From positions 1,094,313-1,158,312 of the forward strand of contig NW_006763139.1 in NCBI RefSeq assembly GCF_000264905.1: DNA of 64,000 bases, written 5' to 3'. The translations under genes were made by a program, and so were the position numbers. Origin of the DNA: Stereum hirsutum FP-91666 SS1 (Eukaryota > Basidiomycota > Agaricomycetes > Russulales > Stereaceae). The notes beneath the pieces are model-generated. The model had not been told where the DNA came from. It worked only from the letters and a program-made list of their open reading frames with translations, and did not search any database. Below are positions 47,766 to 60,400 of the stretch, one piece after another. Positions within the stretch are counted from its first letter, which is position 1. Each line of letters begins with the position of its first letter.

Positions 47766-49757
47766 TTACGGATGCCCATTAGCAGGTGAGACCAAGTCCC
47801 CAACCAAGTCTGAGAACATGTTCATATCCAGTTGCAGTAGCTTTCTGTAGTCCTGTGGCTCGTGTCAGTCAAGCAACTAGACCAATCACAACACACGCAG
47901 GCAGTATACGTACCTCGACAGCAGAAGGGACTGCTTTCGCTAGCTCATGACATATGTCCGACATCGCTCCCTTCAGTTCATCGACTTCCTTCCCGCTCTT
48001 ACCTGAGTCAACTAACACGACCCAGCACTTCGCCACAGGTCCCAGAATCACTCCCTTCCACCTCGCAATCCTGATCGCGCATTCGCGTACCACAAAGCTC
48101 AGGGCTTTGAGAGAAGCTAACTGAAGGCTCGTTGATGGTTGTTTGTCTGGGTTCGGGAGGAGAGGGTGCGTGAGTTGTGGGATGAGGGCCTGTGAATGAT
48201 GTGATAGAGACACAATTATACGACTTTAATGGAAGGTCTAAAAGAGAAGCTCGATGAACACTTCACTTTCAGATACCTCACCGTCCCCAGTTTCAATTCG
48301 TTCACGATCGTCGGCAAACCCTCCACACTCGCCGTAATACTCTCTAAATCCGAAAACCCATACCCCCAAATACTTCCGATGATGCCGTCCCCAAGCAACG
48401 CACACAGCTGATGGAATCGAGCTTCAGACTGGGGTTTTGTGGTGTGCTTGATGAGTGAGATTGTAGTCGGAATCGCTGCGCGGAGAAGTGCGGGCGTGTC
48501 GGGGCTGTGGAGGAAAGTGAGGGAGCGAGTAAGGGTCTGTCAAGGAAAGCCCACAGAAAGCCCACAAGCCAGAAACACCCAGAACGGTACAGGTGAGCAT
48601 AATAAATCTTGACCGACAGTAGAAGCGCGAAGGCGCGATGCGACGGTACTTACGGTGAATAACAACTCTGTGACTCCAGTCCGACGCAACAAATCCGATG
48701 GTACGTTCTTTATCATCGCGTCCACGATCTTCATTCCTTCGATCTTGTATCGTATCTCGTAGTCGTCCAAGAGCGTCATTGTCGGAGGCACCACGAGGAA
48801 CCACATCCTTTCGTATGCGTCGTTCTGATGTAAGAACAATGCCGAGCGCGCCACACGCCACACAAAGGTTCGCGGCCGTCGATTGTCCAAACCGTCAGCA
48901 TCATTATGCACAGATGGAAGCAAAAGTCGAGAGTGACGGAAGTGAACACGAGTGTGAGAAGGGGAGAGCAAGGTCCCGCACCTCAATCCCTGCCACACAC
49001 CACTCAATAACTCTCGCAACACCCACCTCCTTCTTCCAGACCTGATCCTCATACACATCCTGTGAAGCCATTGGTCCTCCAGCCGGACGGGGAAGTTTCC
49101 TACCTGTGCCCATATTGAGAGAAGGATGGGGGTTTGACCGGAAAAGTTGTTTGATACGAGTGGAGAGAATAGTTTCAATGAGGGCCAGGTGGGAGGTGGA
49201 GGTGAGTGAGGACGTTATGTGGGTCAGGATGTCTGGGCGAAGTTGGCGAGCAGCAGGGAAGATGATAACAATAATATAGCATTAGAAACCCGCATGACAG
49301 TGTATTTGAGAAAAGGCGTACCGTCAGCGATCTCGCCCATCTGCTCAGTCGTCCATTCTTCATGACCTCCCCAATCCCTAAACCTTGCAACGTTCCACAC
49401 GACGTCTTCGTCCTTCACATCCTCTCCCCACTCAATCCCAGTCCCCTCTTCGTCTTCTCCCTTCTTCTTCTCGTCTTGTGTTTCCTCTGAATCCTCCGAT
49501 TTCCTAGACCGAAGCTCAGCAATCTTCGCCCTCAGCCCCTCCAAGCTTTTCTGAGCCCTCGTCTTCCACTCATCAAGTTTGGAGAGTACATCTGCGGTTG
49601 AGTCTGCAGAGTCAAGGCGTGCATATTCTTGCGGTATGTGAAGAGAGCTTAAGAGAGTGGTTGTCGGGGTGTGTGTGGTGGAGATGCGAGGGACGGAGGT
49701 GGATGGCACATATTCTGAATCTGAGTCTGAGCCCAAGTCCGTTTCGACGATAGCCAT
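47766..49757 (-). CDS. TTI2: TTI2-like TEL2-interacting protein
   Basis: Probable member of the TTI2 family, which forms the TTT complex with TEL2 and TTI1 to stabilise PIKK kinases (TOR, ATM/ATR). The start at 49757 gives MAIVETDLGSDSDSEY, followed by a charged segment and EDVVWNVARFRDWGGHEEWT. The rest is helical and HEAT-like: FLVVPPTMTLLDDYEIRYKI, EGMKIVDAMIKNVPSDLLRR, LTRSLTFLHSPDTPALLRAA, ALLGDGIIGSIWGYGFSDLE and TVRYLKALIPQLTHPLLPN. It ends ARWKGVILGPVAKCWVVL, then ELAKAVPSAVEDYRKLLQLD and stop at 47766, after an intron at about 47857-47928. The helical plan and the WKG.IL....KCW motif near the C-terminus fit TTI2. Without a profile search the assignment is moderate. Confidence 0.65.
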
Positions 49758-51509
49758 CGCGAGACAAATAAGCACGCTGCCACAAAACAAGAGCTAGTCG
49801 ATAGATCACTAGTAAGCGGCAGATATCACCAAGTCCTCAGGCCTCACTTGAAGCTTGAAGCTTGAAGGTCCATCCAACAAGTGTGGCGTAGGCTCGGACA
49901 CAGCCGGACCTCAGACTCCGCGCAACCGTACGGTCACCGGAGTAGAACACTGTGAATTACAGAACATAATAACCTCCTGTTCACTTTATTCAAAATATTC
50001 GCACAATTTTGTGTAGCATACCATAATGATCTGGAACAATAAAATAGTGTGGCGCTACGAAACTCGCATTTTGGCAAATATTTTCTTGACACAACCTGTG
50101 GCTCTTTGACAGTTACTACGTCATCTTCACATGCCGATCGCGTCGAGACCTGTCGAGACGCGTCGCGAGTTCCTCCGCTCTTCCTCCTTCCGACTCTCAT
50201 ATTCGACTTTTGCTGGCTTGCATATATATGCTGGTTGCGACACTATCTATCGCGCTCAGTCACAGGCTCTCATGTAAATATTAAAGTACTATCGATGAAG
50301 GAGACGACCCACTGGATCACCGTCAGCACTTCGCCGTTCATCTCGCTCGAATGGCGGCCATGTTCACTTTCTCATTCCCTCCGTCGCCTAGCCTATAAGT
50401 CCTCCAGCAAAACCAAGACGAATTTGCTAGCATTACCATGACATAACATGATGTCGCGGCTTTTTTTGGTCGCATAGATGACACGCGCAGATACGGAGGC
50501 TGACTCTACCCTCTCTTTTTCTGAATTAGATTTTCCTTTCCCGCATATCGCTCCTCCGTGCGTGCAACCAGCCGCGAATACTCTCTCTTGACAGAGACTA
50601 TTAATACGGCCTAAGATTGTAGGATATACTCCGTCTTCTACGTTATGAACTCACATTCCGCTGTGAACACAGCTCTCCACAGAAGGAGCGTATGTCCCGT
50701 CCACTGGTCACGGATGATTATTTTTGAACTGACGTCCCTAGGTGTCTCCCTCCTGGTAGTAGGTACGATCCAGGCCTTCATCCTGATCTCTTCTTCTTTC
50801 ATTTTTGAGTGCGGGCTCTAAAATCATAAGTTTCGTCCCCTGCACTAGTAGTCCTCTCATCGTTGACGATAAATCCATCGGTCCTCTCGACACCATCTAA
50901 GTATATCTACCACGCCAAATCTGTTATGTTCAAGTCCGTCTCGGGCCTCCACGACAGGCCTCCGAGGCGAACGCCCTTTCGACCCTAGCATACCCACCAG
51001 CATCTTCATCACATCGAATCTCGATTCCATTTTGATCCCTGGCATGATAACGTATATGTCACAGCACATATATACCCTCGCCGGCAAGTTCGACTAACGA
51101 CTCCTCTTACACGAAACATTTATTCGTCGAGGTCGCTGAGTCTTGAAGCCGTCCACAGAGCCAAGTCGGGTTTGTAGGCGGTCCGCGATCGTTTCGTGTA
51201 CCGTGCCTATATATTCAAAGTCTAGAGACACGTTTGAATGGCAGCTTCGGCCAGAAAGTCTGTCGCACCATGCGTGTCAGATTTGAGGCAGTATTCTACG
51301 TGCGAGCTTGAGATTGAAAGGCGACAACTCGAGTAGCTTGTAAACAGCTTACCCCCGGCGTACCCGATATCGGTTCTACCTTTATGTATCAGGGGTAGGC
51401 AGCGTGGGTATTTAAGAGTCTTTGATTGCACGAGTCTTACCTCGGCTTCATCTTGTCCGGAGCCATAACAGTGTTGCCTGCATATCCCTTTCTGCGCAAC
51501 CTACACGCA
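49758..51509. promoter_or_regulatory. Intergenic interval between TTI2-like gene and first P450
   Basis: About 1.75 kb upstream of both genes. Only short frames occur, the longest 130 codons at 50049-50441, without domains. A TATA-like gtatttaag lies at about 51408-51416, near 95 bp upstream of the P450 ATG. Confidence 0.45.
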
Positions 51510-53814
51510 ATGTCCGTTCTCAACCTCCTTAACACAAAGGTTGTCGTGGGAGTAGGGTTCCTCTATGTTCTCGCACATCTTGTCGGTCGTCGTCGTGGTC
51601 GTCGGTCCTTGCCGTATCCTCCTGGACCGAAAGGCGAGAGCAACTGCTACACTGGTGTGGGCGAAACTGAATATCTGACTAGGTTACCCCCTCATCGGGA
51701 ACGTTCTCGATATGCCCCAGTCGAAAGAATGGGAAACCTTCACAAAATGGCGGGAAATATACGGTATACGTCCATCTCTCATCAACCTTTCTCGTACTGA
51801 CGCCCCCTTCTTTTTGGAATAGGCGACTTCGTTTTCCTGAACGTGCTTGGCACTCATCTTCTGATCATCAACTCATTGGAATGCGCAAATGCTCTATTGG
51901 ACAAGAAGGGTTCTATCTACGCCGATCGGCCACGCTTCGTTGTTGGTGGTGAACTCATCGGATGGGACCGCCTCCTTGGCATGTCACGTTATGGAGACAG
52001 AGTCCGCTCGCAAAGGAAGATGATACACCCGGTTGTGGGGACTAAGTCTGCTGTGGAGACGCAATGGAGTGGTATCATCGAGAGAGAGACCAGGAAGCTG
52101 CTAAACGATCTAGTCACTCAGCCTGAAGACTTCTTGCAGCTCATCCGGACGTGAGTAGTGTCGTGCGTTTCTCTAGTCTCTCCATTGACCATCACCCAAT
52201 CATACATCCTGCAGAGCTGTCGGAGCCACCATCCTCAGTGTAGCATATGGCTACCGCGTCGAGGATCCTCAAGACCCTCTGATCGCAATAGCAGAGCAAG
52301 GGATGTCAGACTTCATGATGGTCACGATGCCAGGAAATTTCCTCGCAGATCTAATTCCGATATGTAAAGTCCAATGTGTCTTGGATTTCGTTACTATTCT
52401 GAGCGCTGTTTTCCTTGACCATGCAGTGAAGCATTTCACCCGTCACACGCGCACTGTAGCGGTGCTGCGAAAGCACCTGGACGACTTTCTCAACATACCG
52501 TTCACCTTCGTCAAGAAGCAGATGGTAACTTTTCTTTCTATTGATCAACGCTACTATTATTCACTCACGAGATATACTTATTGAGTAGGCTACCGGGACT
52601 TATGATCTGTCTTTCTCTTCGCAAAAATTAGCGGAAGACTCCACTCCTGCGGACGAGGAGGATATTAAATGGGGAGGGCTCGCACTGTTTGGCGTATGCG
52701 GTCTCTGTGCTGCTTTATTCTCGACTTATTGACTGACGAGCGTTATTAGGGCGGCGCGGATACGGTGAGTCGATGTGAATTTATTTGAGATTTTTGAGAT
52801 TTCATCGGAAGAGCCATAGACGGTATCAGTACTCCAATCCTTCATTCTCGCTATGACCCTATACCCCGACGTCCAAAAGAAGGCACAAGCAGAACTCGAC
52901 TCCGTTGTAGGCTACGACCGTCTCCCGAATCTTGGGGACAGGGATGATCTTCCATACCTAGGTGCTCTGATGAACGAAGTCTTGAGATGGAGTCCTGTTG
53001 TACCGACCAGTACGTTTGTTCTATACGCTTCACAGGGCATGTCTGACGTCAACTGGTTAGACTTACCACATGTCCTCACGGAGGAAGACGAACACGATGG
53101 GTTTTTCATCCCACAAGGAACTGTGGTACTGGTAAGCAAGATCACAATCAACAAACTTTTCTGCAGAACTCAGTATTCACCCTCGGTATCACACCGCAGG
53201 TCAATGCATGGTGAGTCGTCGATAGTGCAATTACGCTGCTAGCCACAGTACAGCTCACAGACGGTCACTTTGTTTGCAATAGGGGCATACTTCATAATCC
53301 CGAAATATATCACGACCCGATGGAGTTCAAGCCAGAGCGTTTCCTGAACGACGACGGCAGAACACCAGAGATGGACCCGCACAATGTAGGATTTGGCTTT
53401 GGCAGACGGTGTGTCAAAATGTTGCTCACTGACTGTTCATCACTAATCACTCTCAATACAGACGATGTCCCGGTAAAAATTCTGATCTAATCTATGCCTT
53501 CGGTTCTAAGTGCACTGACCATGACACTTTGTTGAGGAGTAGGTATAGAGTTCGCAGACGCATCTATCATGGTAGCCTGCGCTATGATTCTTTCGGTATT
53601 CGATGTCTCCAAGGTCGTCGAGAATGGTGTAGTGGTCGAACCATTAGTTGAGTTCGTGGGCGGCATAAGGTAAGTACTCACTCCTTCCACATCTGACTGT
53701 CAATCTCAGTGAACCTTACTTGATCCTTTCCCCCACAGCCACCCGATGCCGTTTAGATGTTCCATAAAGCCGCGGTCCCAACATGCTCTTGAGTTGATCA
53801 CTGCTCTCAACTGA
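51510..53814 (+). CDS. Cytochrome P450 monooxygenase (microsomal, fungal)
   Basis: Heme-thiolate monooxygenase, probably ER-anchored. The start at 51510 gives MSVLNLLNTKVVVGVGFLYV, a membrane anchor, then a basic stretch and YPPGPKG joined over a GC..AG intron (51634-51682) to YPLIGNVLDMPQS. Further exons give DFVFLNVLGTHLLIINSLEC and LLGMSRYGDRVRSQRKMIHP (C-helix W replaced by M/R-rich sequence). The I-helix oxygen motif GGADTT is built from a 15-nt exon (52750-52764). ExxR is ALMNEVLRWSPVVP, followed by PERFLNDDGR and the heme loop FGFGRRRCPGIEFA, whose Cys codon sits in an 11-nt exon (53462-53472). The protein ends ALELITALN at 53814. The sequence resembles agaricomycete P450s annotated as O-methylsterigmatocystin oxidoreductase-like; the substrate is unknown. 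Confidence 0.9.
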
Positions 53815-54625
53815 GAAGAGAGGCTTAGCGTATATACCTGGCATTGCTGCAGACTTCGATATGTGAAAAAAAATCCCTCGTATTTCACGTACTTCGAATA
53901 ATCGAAAGCTGGGCGTGCTGTCACGCTCTCGTGAGCTGGTGTGGCGCGCCCCTTCCTCTAAGTCCTGATGGACGACTTTTGGTGCCCGTCGCTACCCGCA
54001 GGTGTAGGTTCTGCGCATTCCTGGTAGTAAGTGCTATCTACATAGATCGGTGAGACGTCCTGGTGGAGTTTCGAACTGTGGCGATGTGGCGATTCAGATG
54101 AATGGCCTTGTTTTGTTCAAGGCTACCGGCGAAGTCCGAATGGAATGAAGCCGAGTCCCCCGGGCCATTGTTTCACTGACAACTTGGGTACAACTACATA
54201 TGACCGTTCGTCCTCATAGTACGCGTTCTACACGAAGTCTTCGATAAATAGCAATTTAGCATCGAGAGGCGCATTGTCTACCTGAGCGGTGCTGAGCGTG
54301 GCATTTGGTTACCAAATTCCAAGAATGTGAGTGGCTCCTTTGATGGTGGGAATTTGATGCACACGTACCCATATTGATGATGGGCAATAGCGGTTGTAGT
54401 GCGCACTGCCGGGCGCACACGGTAAAAGGCCCTTCGACTCTAATCACACCGCAATTCAGAGTGACTCGTCTACGGCGTGTACTGCCCGTCCACACTGCGG
54501 CCCCAAATCACGCAGACACCCGGCCCTTCTCATCCTTGTTGTCCTAGGTATAAAGACCACCCCAGAGCAGGTTTTATCCCAGATCACGCTGGTTCATCTT
54601 CACACCCGCTGAAGAACTCAACAAT
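53815..54625. promoter_or_regulatory. Spacer and promoter before the second P450
   Basis: About 810 bp with no recognised gene. A TATA box, gtataaag, lies at about 54549-54556, near 70 bp upstream of the next ATG. A near-palindrome TTTGGTTACCAAA occurs near 54304. Confidence 0.5.
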
Positions 54626-57138
54626 ATGGAACAGTTCAACCGGCTCAGCTCTGAGCGCTTCGCTCACTTACTTTCTCATGTCTCTCAGCTTCGTAGATCA
54701 GACGTCATTGCTCTGCTTTCCTCGGCGACTGTACTTGCGTTTGTTGGACCAGCTCTGTTCAAGCTCTCCAGGGCATTCTTGCACCAATACCGTTCTCCAC
54801 TTCGGTTGGTGCCCGGTCCCAAAAGCTCGAACTTTTTCATCGGAAATTTAGTAGAGATAGGGGATTGGATCGATGTTGCCGAATCGGCACGGACGATTGC
54901 ACAATGGACGGAGACATTTGGACCCATATTCAAGTGCAAGCTATTCTTCAATGTATGTCAAAGAGTTCATGGCTGCAGTATCTCTGACTTACTGTTACTG
55001 ATTCTCGTCATTCCTCATTAATTGTCCAGCAAAATATGCTCGTGCTGATGGATACTAAAGCGCTCAATCACGTTCTCTCTCACCCAGTCGAGTATGAAAA
55101 GCCCCCCCTCGCTCGTAAGAATCTGGGCAGTCTCCTTGGTCAGGGTGAGCACTCTGTATATGGCACATAATAATATTACTGTGGCCTGATACTGTGCATC
55201 TACCCAGGTCTGTTGGTTGCTGAGGGTGCGCTTTTTCAACTTTCTTTATCTGGTGGCCTGGCTCAAGAAACTGTATTGTAGGTGATGTTCACAAGCAACA
55301 GGTATGCCTATGAATCATTCCAAATCGGGATTTTCACATTGAGAAGATGGCTCATTCCCATACTTATAGCGCAAACTATTGGTAAGCAATAGCGTTTCAG
55401 TGGCATCCAACCTGCTAACTTGAACGTCTGTGTTCACGCGTCAAGAATCCCGCTTTTAGTCCTATACAGATACGAGAGCTCACGCAAACGTTCATCCAAA
55501 AAGCGAATTACCTATGCGATCTTATGACGATAGAGATATCCAAGGCTGGCGATAGCAAGGCAGCCATAGACGTTATTCCATGGTTGAACAAGGTCACATT
55601 GGACATAATTGGGCGTACAGGTGCGCAAACTGAGTAGAGAATGCTCATGTTTACGCGCTAACAAAGATTCAGCGTTTGGTTATTCGTTTGATGCATTGAA
55701 TCCGGCGGGAACTCCAAACGAACTGAGCGAGGCCATGCAGTCTGCCCTCAGGGTCCCTAAAGGTTTACCTATCTTCGCGATCCTCCAAGCTATTTTCCCC
55801 CCACTACGTATTATAGTAGGTGTGTCCAGGTATTTTTCCTCCGAATAACACTCAAGAAGACAATCGAAAAATAGCCTACCGAACAGCAAAAGTCTATCAA
55901 GCACAGTCATGACACCGCCTTCCGTGTAGGACGACAATTGTTTGAAGAACGGAGAGCTGCAGTTCTTTCTGACGTCGAAATGGGCGAGGCTAAGGGATCG
56001 GGTGGTGGGGCGGGGTCAGAAAAGGCACGGGTGCTCCGGGACAACGTGCAAGGAGCTGATCTATTTGCTCTCTTAGTCAAGGCAAACATGGCTACTGACC
56101 TTCCTGATCACTTGCGGATGAGCGACGAAGATGTCCTGGCCCAAATTCCGTAAGTCCTTGGTGTAGTGATCTAGTGCTCTGACAACTGAGAGTTATTTTT
56201 GCCTGTACAGGACGTTCGTATTTGCAGGTGAATGATAACGCCAACTTCGATATTGGATCTGCTGCACTCACAAGCTTATGTTAGGTCACGAAACCACGAG
56301 CTCTGCTGTCACCTGGACTCTGCTAGCCCTCTCCGAAAATCAGGCATACCAGGCGAAACTTCGCACGGAGCTCCTTTCTGTTTCAAGCAGCACACCGACT
56401 ATGGACGAACTTAATGTGCTGCCATACTTGGACAAGATTGTTCGCGAAACTATGCGCCTCTACGCACCCGTGCCCAACACCGTCAGACAGGTCATGAAGG
56501 ACGATGTTATTCCTACTCAGAGTGAATGGGTCGATCAACTTGGCCAGAAGAGGCAAGGACTCCCGTATGTCTGTTCCCCTCTCGCATCCATACGCCATCT
56601 CTGGTTCACTCATCCAGTAATAGTGTCATGAAAGGAGATCTTATCTCCATTCAGATTCTTCCCCTAAACACTTCGAAGGCGATATGGGGCGATGACGCCC
56701 TCGAATTCAAGTAAGGGCATTGCTCAGTTGGCTTCATAAGGTTCAAAACTCATTCATGTACACAGACCCGAACGGTGGGACGACCTCCCCGATGCTGTCC
56801 GTTCCATTCCCGGAGTCTGGGGCAACATGTTGTCGTTCCTTGGCGGAAATCATGCCTGCATCGGCTACCGTTTCTCTCTCGTGGAGTACGTTATCTCCCT
56901 CCGTCGATTTAGTGCGGTACAGCGGTGAGACTCAGCTAGAACCATACTGATGTAACTGCCTCATTTCAGGATGAAGGCGATTCTCTTCATGCTCATTCGC
57001 ACCTTCCATTTTGACCTGGCTATCCCTCGTGAAGACATTATTGCAAAGGCCAATGTCACCCAGAAACCATACAGGAAGAGTGCTCCCGACGCAGGGCCTC
57101 AGCTGCCTTTGTCTGTATCTCTTGTGCGCTTGGATTAG
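54626..57138 (+). CDS. Cytochrome P450 monooxygenase (second of the cluster)
   Basis: Heme-thiolate monooxygenase, different in sequence from the P450 at 51510. The start at 54626 gives [20 protein letters not shown] with a hydrophobic stretch ([19 protein letters not shown]), then [20 protein letters not shown]. Exons join to [20 protein letters not shown] and then [20 protein letters not shown] through exons of 20 and 12 nt. The I-helix is [16 protein letters not shown] near 56278, ExxR is [14 protein letters not shown], followed by [20 protein letters not shown]. The heme loop is [20 protein letters not shown] near 56840-56900, and the end is [10 protein letters not shown] at 57138. The [12 protein letters not shown] heme loop is common in basidiomycete P450s of the CYP5150/CYP5037 type. 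The gene appears intact. The substrate cannot be inferred. Confidence 0.9.
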
Positions 57139-57432
57139 AGGGTTAAAGCTGGTGTCCCAGTTACTGTTCTCGATTGCTATCACGGGTTCTGTACGAATAT
57201 TGTACTCTGATTACATTGCTATCCTTACCCAGCTCCGTGTCCCTCAACTCACAAATAATAATCACGACGCTTGGCCCCACTCTAACAGCTTCCTCTTTTA
57301 AGCATTCAACCGCGGGAATTGAGCGAGAAAGGTGATGGTCATTGCGATATATACATAGCATCGGTACCACATCCTCGTACGTACAGCGACAGACAGCAAC
57401 TCTAGATGGTCGAAGCAGCCTAAGATCTCCTT
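57139..57432. other. Convergent 3' flanks of second P450 and CYP505
   Basis: About 290 bp between converging stops; no feature was recognised. Confidence 0.4.
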
Positions 57433-60400
57433 CTACTCGAAAACATCGGTGGCATATCTGCCCTGCGAAATCCGCGCAAAGGTGTCCTCGATATCCTCTG
57501 TATTGTTGGGGTCGCGGTCTATTTTGATGATTTCGAGAAGCTGCTGTTTTACGCCAGCCGCAATCTTGCTGGCTCCGCATGTGTAGAACTGCAACATGAA
57601 TTGTAAGTGGCTAGTCGCTGAACAAGAACGGGAGACATACTCTGGCACCGTTCCTGAAGGCTTGTCGAACATCATCGCGATCGTGCCAGATACGGCTAAG
57701 AAATATGATTAGTGAAAGGACTAGAGTGAGTCGCATGTGACCGACTTACTCCTGTATATATTTGCACCCTTCCGATTCCTCCACCTTCCTCGAGAATGCA
57801 GGCCGCACATCCACGACACCCTCGTCAACCCATTTCTTCAAGTCCGATGCCGAGTATATATAATCCTCTTCTGGGTTCCTGCATCCGAAGAACAACAAGA
57901 TCTTCCCGATCTCCCTCCCAGATTCCTTCTGCGCCGCCCTCTCCTGTATGAACCCGCGCATTGGTGCCAATCCAGACCCAGCGCAAAACATGACCATAGG
58001 CACACTTGGGTCTGTAGGAGGATGGAAAGCCGCAGCCGAGGCACGCACACTCATCTGCACTCGATCACCTGCTTTCAGCTCCGAGAGATATGTCGAGGCG
58101 ACCCCCAAGAAAGGTTCCTCCCGTCCAGAGGCTGCTGCTGCCTCCAGTACGCTGATGGTCAACGTGACATTATCAGAGTTCCAGAGCGGGGAAGACGAGA
58201 TGGAGTATTGTCTGATGCGCATCGATGGCAAAAGGTTGAGGAAGGCGGCAAATTCGATCTTGATGTCCGGATGTGCCTCCAGAATGTCAAGAACGCTCAG
58301 ACGTTTTTCCAGCACGTTTCGTTGATACGATGAGGTGAGGTCTTTGAGGGCCGCGGTGGAAGACTCGGAGCCTGGCGCCTCGGCAAGGAGGCGGAGGTCA
58401 CGAGTAGTAGCGGGTTGGGAGAGCTCGACATAGCCGCTGAGCACCGTGGTGACGCTGATGGGTTTGTCAACCGGAAGAGGCGTAGGACCTGCCGAGGTAA
58501 TGACGACCTATGGACCACAAGGTAAATACGCAGACAATTCGAGATGGGGTAGATGACGAGCCTCTTGTTCTGCAGATAGTCCAAACCGAGCGAGTACGCG
58601 ATGTACGTCCCTCCTCGGATTGACCGGAAGACTGGATAGGAAAGCTTATTAGTGTGAGGATTTGTCTGCTACCACGACGTCGCTACTCACATAGCGAGAT
58701 AGTCGCCAGCTCTGTACGTCATGCCCTCCGGAAGTGCGAATTCTGGAGGATGGACTAAGCAATTTCTCGGTAATCAGAACTGGAATCACTCTACCGATGT
58801 GGCGTTTAGCAGGCGCATTCTTCGAGGTCAGAAGCCTGTTCCCGACGACGGTTCCAAGCGCGGCATCAGGCTGGCGCAGAGCCGATGCACGGGCAGTACC
58901 CACATCCACGGTCTTCACTTCGAGCCCAACCACAGACTTAGACGCAGTCGTGCTGTACTCCTATTAAGTTACAGTTACATGTCAACAACGGCACCAAAAT
59001 CATCCATTGTCATGAAGTACAGCACTGACCTTGGCAAGGGTCTGCCACATCGTCGCCTCCCATTCGTCGAACTTTTCGAAGAAGTCTCCGGACCCAGCAT
59101 CACCAAGGCCACGCTCAACCAGCCGTTGTGCCCCTCGCTCGGTGAACAGGTTGTCGATAAGAGTAGGAATGCGTTGGAAGGTATTAACCCAGTCATGATT
59201 CCCGCACCCGAAGATTCCATATTTCACGTTCGCAAATTCTTGGCCTTGCAGATTAGAGAGCCAATCCACGAAGCGGGCAGCATTGTCTGCGGGTTCACCT
59301 GCGAAACCGACCAGGACATTGAGAATTCAACCGATGTCAAAAGACGAAGCGTGCTTACCCTCGAAAGAGGCGGTAACAATAATAACAGGTCCATCCGTCG
59401 GGACACGCTCCGTAGCAGAGTCCAAGGTACCCAAGGTAGCACGGAACCCATACGCCGGAGCCTCACTCGCAATCCTCTGCGCGAATGATTCCGAAGTCCC
59501 CGTGTTCGACCCATACAGTACGTACAATCTTTGTTTCGGGTTTCCATCGTCCCCCAGAGCCAAAACGTCCGCCTTGGGCAAATTTATTGCTTGCGGGGAT
59601 TTGAGGTCGGAAGAGCGAGCGGCGATGAGATTGCGACGGCCGGCGCGGGGGACGGCACGGATCGAGAATCCGTTGGGTTTGATGGTGAGGGCCTGCTTGA
59701 GTTCAAGGTTGTAAGAGGGATCGGCCATGACCTGGTAGGTGGCCGGCGAACATATCAGCGATGGGCATGCACACAAGGCAGACGAATGGTGACTACAACG
59801 TACCAGGTCGAATTTCTGAATGATGGACGACATGAGGATTATGATCTCTTGCCAGGCGAATGCACGTCCCTAGGTCATTCAAGCTTCAACATCAATTAAT
59901 CTGTGTACGGAAAATGGATATCACTTACGATACAAGCCCTCATACCAAACCCAAAAGGTTGCCATGAGTTTGGCTACTCGCAGAAGTTCTGTTCAGTAAA
60001 CGACACGACTCTTTTTGGCAGCGATAAACATGCAACCCACAGGCAAGGCCTCAAACTTTCCGTCCAACATCCTCTCAGGCCTGAACTCTTCCGCGTCATC
60101 TCCCCAAACCGCTGGATCACGATGAGCTTGCCCACTGTGTATCACGATTGCTTGGCCTGCCGGAATGAAATACTTTCCGTTGGCTAGTGTGGTATCTTCA
60201 ATAGGAGCCATCACCCTCATAGGGGCAGGAGGGCTCAGACGTAGTGTCTCGCGCATCACGGCTGTCAACATCGTCAGTCGAACCTCGGGACATCAAAGTG
60301 ACCAGGAATAGTGGGTGTGATAGAATATTAGCTGACCAATGAGATATGGAAGCTTGTTAAGGTCCGCGAGTTGAATTTCTTGGTCACCGAGTACTTCGTC

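Noticed and set aside
55200..55450. Apparent break in the second P450
   Set aside because: Two small exons (20 and 12 nt) restore the frame and the conserved sequence, so it is not a pseudogene.
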